64,000 nt of DNA from Pseudofabraea citricarpa (Eukaryota > Ascomycota > Leotiomycetes > Helotiales > Dermateaceae). How positions within the stretch are numbered: the stretch's first letter is position 1; each line of letters starts with the position of its first letter. The notes under the pieces were generated by a model, which ran no database searches, was not told where the DNA came from, and saw nothing but the letters and a program-made list of their open reading frames with translations. This document shows positions 58,410-64,000 of the stretch, piece after piece. The translations under genes were made by a program, and so were the position numbers. The stretch spans positions 682,001 to 746,000 of the forward strand of contig JAPWGK010000008.1 of assembly GCA_029641185.1 (NCBI GenBank). Reading direction: 5' to 3'.

Positions 58410-61086
58410 TCAGTCTGCATCATCGTTCTCATGCTGGCGAGTCGGCGTATGCAGTTGGACTTCCCCGAAACCTGTCCATAAACTATCATTTAGGCTATAG
58501 GAATCTTGCGAGTAACTGAGAATTCCATCCATGATGCCAGACAGAGGTGTGGGATCAAAGATGTCACCTAACTGGTTGTCAAAATTGAGGACAGATGACA
58601 TTGCTTGGTCCAAATTTGTTGCATTAAACATCTCTTGGGAATCAAGTACATTGAAGTTACTTCCATAGTCCGATTGGTAATGTCGCACCGCACGATTACC
58701 GCTAACCTCGGATTGAGCTTTGTCTGCGACCATATCAAGTGTATGATTTGATAGCCTCTCGAGACTTGCCTTAGCTTTCCTGATTATTGGCCACCATTCG
58801 CCTCCAACACTCAGACTACTCGAGCAAGACCGAAGGTCTCGCGCCAAGGTTGGCAGAGATATAGAGTTTCGAACATATGGCGAAATATAGACACAATACA
58901 TGACAGTAGCACCTGCGAGGAACAAATCTTGCACTGTCCTCCAACTGTGAAATAGGGCACCTACTTCGTACAGCGCCTCATAAAGTCGGAGTCGCGAAAC
59001 AGCGCTTCGGAAACAGTTCTGGAGTGCGTTATCGTCGGGCCGTACTATAACTTGCGATGGTTGGTATAAGAGACAAATAGCAGAGTGATACTGTATTTCT
59101 AGCTTTGTTTGTAATCGCTCGCGTTGGTCAACGGGAAGTGTATCCATGGCTGTGTTTAATGACTCTGCTAGCCAATTATCAAGTTCTTCTTGCAGCTGCT
59201 TTTGCGTATCAGCAGGGTTGAGAAGTCCAAAAGGATTGTCCGATTGATTGGGCAATTTGTAAAACCAAGTTTTAATCTTCGAGATAATACGAGCCATCTT
59301 GAAAACTTGGGTGGAATAAGCCATGGTGGCTAAATCGTCTGTATGCCTGACAGATTCATTATCATCAAGGGCTTCCAAGCTGGGCAATTTAACATCGAAC
59401 GTGCCGTCCGCAATTCCTAACGGTCGTCCTTGAATCGTACTCACAGACCAGTTCGGATGTCAGCGTAGGCAATAAAAACAGCCATCAGTGCTTACCTGTC
59501 CAATGAATATATGCAGAAAAAGACACGGCGACGCATCTCTGCAGCTAATGGACTGAACTTTCCAGAATTGCCAACCTCTCGATGTAATCCAAGATCAACA
59601 CTGTGAGCAATCGCAATGTGAATGAGGGTCCAAATATTATAACCTTCAGGGTCGATTAAGCAATGTATAGCAAGTAATAAGACACATTGCACAGTAGGCA
59701 AAGACACAGTGCTAAAAACATGATTTGAAAGAGAGGTAGCTGATTTAAACAAAGCTCCTGGGTTGTAGCCGTATATACGTTGTCTAATCTGCAGCGTTGC
59801 AGCAATGCTAAGGGCCACAAAGAGCTGAAAGGCTGCAGCATGAGATGTTATCGAGATCATGTGTTGTCCTCTAGATATGTGCTCCTCGCCATTTACAGAG
59901 AACATTTTTATGGTGGCAGGCCATCCATTATACTGAATGGAACAATCTGGAGGAGCCTCTCTGCATTCATACAGTGCATCAACCATAGCTTGAAAAGAGG
60001 GCTGATGTATAAATGGGTGGTTAGGATGCATGTGCTGAAAGAATCGGCGTATGAGTGTGTCGCATTCACTACGAGGTGGTAAGTCCTGAATATCATGTTA
60101 GGATTGTTTACACGCAAGTCAAAGGCGCTCGTCGAATTACCGTGCGGAGTTTTCCATAAAGTTCATGTACCGCCTTGATCATATCGGCAGACAGCGTCTC
60201 GGGATTCATCCTTTGTGGTATCCTACTCCTAATTCTTGTACCAAGCTCTCGCGATATACCAACCGTGCCAGGACTATTCGGCTCGTCTCCTTCGTCTCTT
60301 TTGCGTGGCTGGAACAGTGAAGGAAACAGAGATCCCGAGGAAGATCCAAGATAGTGAACCTGAGGTGATTCGGAATTCAATGACAAAAGCCCTAGGTCCA
60401 AAGCTACCGATCGAGTGTCTTGCTCCAAGGAAGTTGTCCAGCTATGTGGTTCGTTCAAAGCCGCCATTGACCTCTTTTGACCTCTTGTTATACCGGCTCC
60501 TACATCGCGCTGCTGCGGTTCCTCCAACCCTGCACCGTCTACATCATTCCCACCACTATTCGTCCATAAAGTAGCAACCGGCGAGCTGCTCGAAGACGTC
60601 CCCCTAGTTTCTACCAAGGTAGCGTTAGTCGCATAGTTAGAGGGGAAAGCAGGTCCTGCGTCAAGGCTGACGTGTGGCAGCTCCGTTCTGATTATGTTTT
60701 CGAGCCAGGCAATTCGAGCAGTGGCATTCGCAGCAGTAAGACTAGCCTCTGATCAGATGTCGGATTGGCCTCTCTGTGGACAGTACTGACCCTCGAGCGA
60801 CTCGTCGTTCTGTATGATGGCCATCGACGTCGATACATGCAACTCCAGCCTTCGCGCAATTCCCACATGCAGGGACATGGCCATCACACTATAAGGAATC
60901 GTTAGATTGCACATCTGGATATGAGGCTGCCAAGAGAAATGAAATGGCTACCTTGATGCGTCTGTATCTACATCTCTCACAAGCTGACCTCACTTTCTTT
61001 GCTCTTTTCGGGCCAGCTGAAGTTGACAATGGAGGGGGCTGGCCTGTAGGGTCCTGCAACGGCTGTGAAGGAAACGCTTCATTCAT
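58410..61086 (-). CDS. Zn2Cys6 transcription factor (Fungal_trans), 817 aa
   Basis: Five exons (61086-60952, 60888-60791, 60741-60141, 60085-59496, 59439-58410; introns 63, 49, 55 and 56 nt). The zinc cluster again spans the first intron: Cys36, 39, 46 (opens exon 2), 53, 56 and 63, CX2CX6CX6CX2CX6C, with basic RYRRIK. A short linker (ARIAWLENIIRTEL) may dimerise. A ~170-residue low-complexity Ser/Pro/Glu region follows, with a possible basic nuclear signal (QPRKRDEGD). The Fungal_trans domain starts at RSECDTLIRRFFQHMHPNHPFIHQPSF and includes FQLFVALSIAATLQIRQ, IAHSVDLGLHREVG and MRRRVFFCIYSLD, then TIQGRPLGIADG after intron 4. The C-terminus is acidic/Asn-rich with a hydrophobic patch, a likely activation region. 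It is separated from the amidohydrolase by a short gap (286 bases). Confidence 0.92.
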
Positions 61087-61372
61087 TGTGCATGCGTAGA
61101 ATGTCTTGACATGGGACCGAGGTCCCCCAGAATAATATTGCGCTGTAAGACAAGCAGCACGCGAGGCTACAGCAGCTGTTGACGCTATTGCTTGGAGTTT
61201 GCGGGGTTCGGTTCGGCAAGGTTTCTGAGCTCTATGCCTCTCTCGTCTCAGGCACCGAACACCTTCATTTCTTGATACTCAAACATAAAATGCTACGTTT
61301 ATTACTTCAAGACGCCATTCATTTAGATTCAAATCATTATTGGGGTTCTCATCTATGGATCACCGGATTCTT

Positions 61373-62395
61373 TCATCTCAGCCCGTACAGTTCCTCGGGA
61401 TTAACAACCATCAAATTTCTCCATTCTTCATCCGACAACCACTCGCGCAAACTGAATAACCAAGCCCGATCGTCAATTATCTGGAACGGTGTTTCTTCCA
61501 ATGCCTCTTCAGCGCTCCGCAGCTTCATGTTGGGGGTATGTGGCCTAGAGGGAGATCTCATTAGCACATCGCATTGAGCCATGGACAGCACTCTCACCAA
61601 TCACTTCCCCAGAGAACCCTCCTCGGGTTGGCACGAACCAGAGCAAGTACCAGTGGCTTCATGTCCTCATAAAATGGAGCCTTTGTGGAGCTTCGGTATG
61701 GTGCTGAAAGTTTGACCCAGAATGTGCCTGTATTCAAGAGGCGAACAATGTCTTCAAGGCCATCCTGGGCAAAAACGTCCAAGCCTGCTGGAAGCATACT
61801 TTCTGCTTTCAACAGCGCATGGTGATCCGTCACTACCTGTATATCAAGATTGGGAATGATCTGACTTAGTGGCTTCCAGTTGCTCAAATTGAGTTGCAAA
61901 AACTCGAGGAACCAGCCATACCGTCGGACTCGATCTGCGTATACTCGAAGGACTTGCGTCTGTTTCTTTGCGTCCTCCATCGCTTGGTATTTATACATGT
62001 TCAACCTGATCCCACGCACGCCACTTATGTGCAGATGCTGTATTTCTGCGTCGGAAGTTTCCTCGTTTATCACAGCGCATCCTCGGGTGACAGATTGACC
62101 AAGTTTGGCAATAAATGCTTTCAAGGAGGTGCAGTCATCTCCATACGAAAGTCCATGGGTCAAGACGGATTTTGTTATGCCCAAGGAACCTTTAAAAGCC
62201 TCATACTCAACCACAGTTGCCTTGGGCGGTGTCAAGTGTCGATCTTTACAGTATGGAAAATTATGGGCTGCGACTTTGTCAGAAGAGAGGTACATTATGT
62301 GCGGGGAGACATAGCCCACGTTCAAAAATATGATGATGTGTATCCCATCCTCCATCAGGAAAGAGTTCTTTTGCTTCGTGGAAAATGGATCCCAT
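61373..62395 (-). CDS. Amidohydrolase (PF04909), 2-pyrone-4,6-dicarboxylate-hydrolase-like
   Basis: Three exons (62395-62320, 62267-61598, 61544-61373; introns 52 and 53 nt) give 305 aa. A longer frame upstream hides the real first exon. Starting at ATG 62395 and splicing GTGGGC...CGCAG gives ELFPDGGWDTHHHIFEPHNFPYCKDRH, which supplies the HxH metal site missing from the unspliced frame. Other sites: SVLTHGLSYGDDCTSL, GVRGIRLNMYKYQA, VVTDHHALLKA (metal-site His), GTFWVKLSAPYRSS and RVLWGSDWPHTP, with the conserved Asp in GSDWPH rebuilt across intron 2. This family contains LigI-type lactonases that open 2-pyrone-4,6-dicarboxylate, an intermediate of gallate/protocatechuate meta-cleavage, but also other acyl-lactone and decarboxylase enzymes. 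The exact substrate is inference. Divergent from the mitochondrial carrier. Confidence 0.88.
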
Positions 62396-62895
62396 CTTGA
62401 GCGAAATGTTTTGAGAATGTCTAATTGACGAAGGTTGTATTTTCTCTTTTCAACCATAACATCTATAGCAAGTTGCTTAGGTATCAATTCAATGGTTGCT
62501 GTTGTGCCTCGTTCCCATTGCAGACTCCATAGCACGCTAGTGGATCGCTCCGGCTGGTGTTGTGTTCAGCACATGACAGGGTCTCTCCAGGCGCTCATCT
62601 TCCCCTACGACAGTGCATAAGTCTACCGGAGGATACCGTATACGGCCAACAACCGGAAGGAATGCCTGGCGGGCTACACCCGTTGTTTCAATGGGATGAA
62701 CCTTCCGCTGTATCCTTTGGCAGACTGGAAACATTAGTCCCTTGAATCGATTGCATGCTCTGGACTTTTCCATGTTTTGAGATGGTTTGGATAGAATCTT
62801 GTTGAGGGCAAGTGTTAAAACTGCATCAGTGTCTGTATTCCCTCTTTTTTTTTTCACGGTTGAGATCTACTCGAATAACGGAACTTCATATCATC
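62396..62895. promoter_or_regulatory. Divergent promoter region, amidohydrolase / mitochondrial carrier
   Basis: 500 bases between divergent starts. A 78-codon minus-strand frame (62773-62537) has ordinary composition but no recognisable domain. It is left uncalled. Confidence 0.45.
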
Positions 62896-63878
62896 ATGGC
62901 TCGAACGACAGAAAAGGTGGCTCACTCGCCGGGCCAGACTATTACAGCTGGTGCAGCAGCTGGGGGACTGGAAAGTCTCATTACTTATCCTACTGAGTTT
63001 GTAAAAACACAACAGCAGCTTCTCAAAAAGTCTCACGGCAAATCATCTACTCCCTCCAGCATTCTCATAAACATTGTACGAAATGGCGGTGTTCGGCAGC
63101 TGTATAGTGGCGCGGGGGCTTTCTGTGTGTCGAATGCATCCAAGAGCGCTGTGCGATTCTTCACCTTCGATCTCGCTCGTGGATACCTCCCTCGCACAGC
63201 ATCTGGTAAATCGACAGCTTTGGGAAATCTACTGGCTGGGTTTGTGGCAGGCATGGCCGAGAGCGTGGCTGTGGTCACTCCTGGAGAAACGATCAAAACT
63301 CGGTTAATTGATGATAGAAATCGAAAGGGCGGTCCTCAATATCGTGGAACAATGTCAGCAATACGATCGATCATAGCGATAGATGGCGTGACTGGGCTAT
63401 ATCGTGGTCTTGTTCCTGTCACAGTCAAGCAGTCTTCCAACGCCATCGTTCGCTTCACAAGTTATAATTTCCTCCTTGACCAAGCGCGGGCTTTCTCAAA
63501 CTCGAAGTATCAGCGTGCTATGTCAATGGTTGCGGGAGGGGGCGCCGGAATTATTACAGTGTACTGTACTATGCCGATGGATAATATCAAGACACGCCTG
63601 CAGGCAATTGGTGGTCGTGAAAGGTATTCGGGGTCTGTTAACTGCTTGGTTAACATGGTTAAGGACGAGGGAATTGCGTCTCTGTGGAAGGGTACTACGC
63701 CACGACTTATACGACTAACGGCAAGTCTTCTAAGGTCTTTCCAATATGTTAGAATGAGACTAATTATAATGATTAATAGGTTTCTGGGGCGATCAGCTTT
63801 ACCATTTATGAACAGGTTCTAGTGTGGACACAAAGATCTCCGAGTTTTGGATCGGCAAATATAATTGCTGTTGCATAG
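62896..63878 (+). CDS. Mitochondrial tricarboxylate (citrate) carrier, SLC25 family
   Basis: Two exons (62896-63720, 63780-63878; GC-AG intron 59 nt) encode 307 aa. Inner-membrane carrier exchanging citrate or related tricarboxylates with the cytosol. Three repeats are seen with signatures YPTEFVKTQ, TPGETIKTR and MPMDNIKTR, and repeat ends such as GVRQLYSGAGAF, GVTGLYRGLVPV and GIASLWKGTTPRLIRL. The long run SVAVVTPGETIKTRLIDDR and KQSSNAIVRFTSYN are typical of CTP. Without splicing the frame ends in unrelated residues (RSFQYVRMRLII). Using donor GCAAGT and acceptor AATAG gives the expected sixth helix VSGAISFTIYEQVLVW and a short tail. An in-frame Met 28 codons upstream is less likely. Similar carriers sit in fungal clusters making or using tricarboxylates. 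Confidence 0.93.
63721..63779 (+). other. GC-AG intron in the mitochondrial carrier gene
   Basis: 59 nt, donor GCAAGT directly after ACG, branch-like GACTAAT and acceptor AATAG. Removal joins RLT to VSGAISFTIYEQ, the family's conserved final helix; retention replaces it with 30-odd unrelated residues. Confidence 0.85.
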
Positions 63879-64000
63879 GGTGTTTTTGCATAATTTATTA
63901 CATTCAGCACCTACCTTGATCGTTGAATCCAACGAGCGCAGTTTGTTAGCCTCTTATGACAATCACTATACATCATTTAATTAGTAAAAGGCATATAGTT

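Noticed and set aside
62401..62535. Upstream N-terminal extension of the amidohydrolase frame
   Set aside because: It lacks the HxH metal site; the spliced model starting at 62395 restores the family N-terminus.
62537..62773. 78-codon frame between the divergent amidohydrolase and carrier genes
   Set aside because: No recognisable family and it ends without a splice continuation; kept only as a note in the promoter entry.
63721..63822. Unspliced C-terminus of the mitochondrial carrier
   Set aside because: It replaces the conserved sixth helix with unrelated residues; the GC-AG splice gives the expected end.

Overview
The window looks like nuclear DNA of a filamentous ascomycete (Pezizomycotina; a helotialean leotiomycete is my guess, not proven). 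The basis is many genes with 1-5 very short introns (44-60 nt is typical) carrying fungal GTAAGT / CTAAC / YAG signals. Fungal gene types are present (kexin, fungal PhoD-like phosphatase, CRY-DASH, Zn2Cys6 regulators, tannase). Gene-rich blocks of about 50% GC alternate with AT-rich gene-poor blocks. I rebuilt 18 complete gene models by joining reading frames across introns; 17 keep one open frame and one (23.3-25.5 kb) does not.

Layout. 0-17 kb is conserved housekeeping: the tail of an acidic protein, a 1663-aa PhoD-like phosphatase (-), kexin (+), a LETM1/Mdm38 mitochondrial protein (-), mitochondrial adenylate kinase (+), an AT-rich gap, and the sorting nexin SNX4/Atg24 (+). 17-28.5 kb is accessory. 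It holds two convergent paralogous I66-type peptidase inhibitor genes with identical exon architecture, an unidentified two-exon gene, an ankyrin gene with a STAND-like N-terminus and an apparent frameshift, and a degenerate array of ~180-bp repeats. 28.5-32 kb has a polytopic membrane protein (-) and adenine phosphoribosyltransferase (-). 32-39.7 kb is gene-poor: simple repeats, then an AT-rich block that looks like decayed, possibly RIP-mutated DNA. 39.7-49.3 kb has CRY-DASH (+), glutamate decarboxylase (-), a secreted two-domain fasciclin protein (+) and a DUF4246 protein (+).

50-64 kb reads as a possible catabolic cluster: a secreted tannase-family esterase, two Zn2Cys6 regulators, a DHA1-type MFS transporter, a PF04909 amidohydrolase resembling 2-pyrone-4,6-dicarboxylate hydrolases, and a mitochondrial tricarboxylate-type carrier divergent from the amidohydrolase. 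My working hypothesis is use of tannin/gallate-type aromatics: ester cleavage outside the cell, uptake, meta-cleavage products opened by the amidohydrolase, and tricarboxylate exchange with mitochondria. No ring-cleavage dioxygenase is visible, so this is inference.

Two genes need GC-AG introns to give the conserved protein (phosphatase and mitochondrial carrier). Three others have introns that translate through without a stop or have a first exon of only six codons, and automatic gene callers would probably get these wrong.
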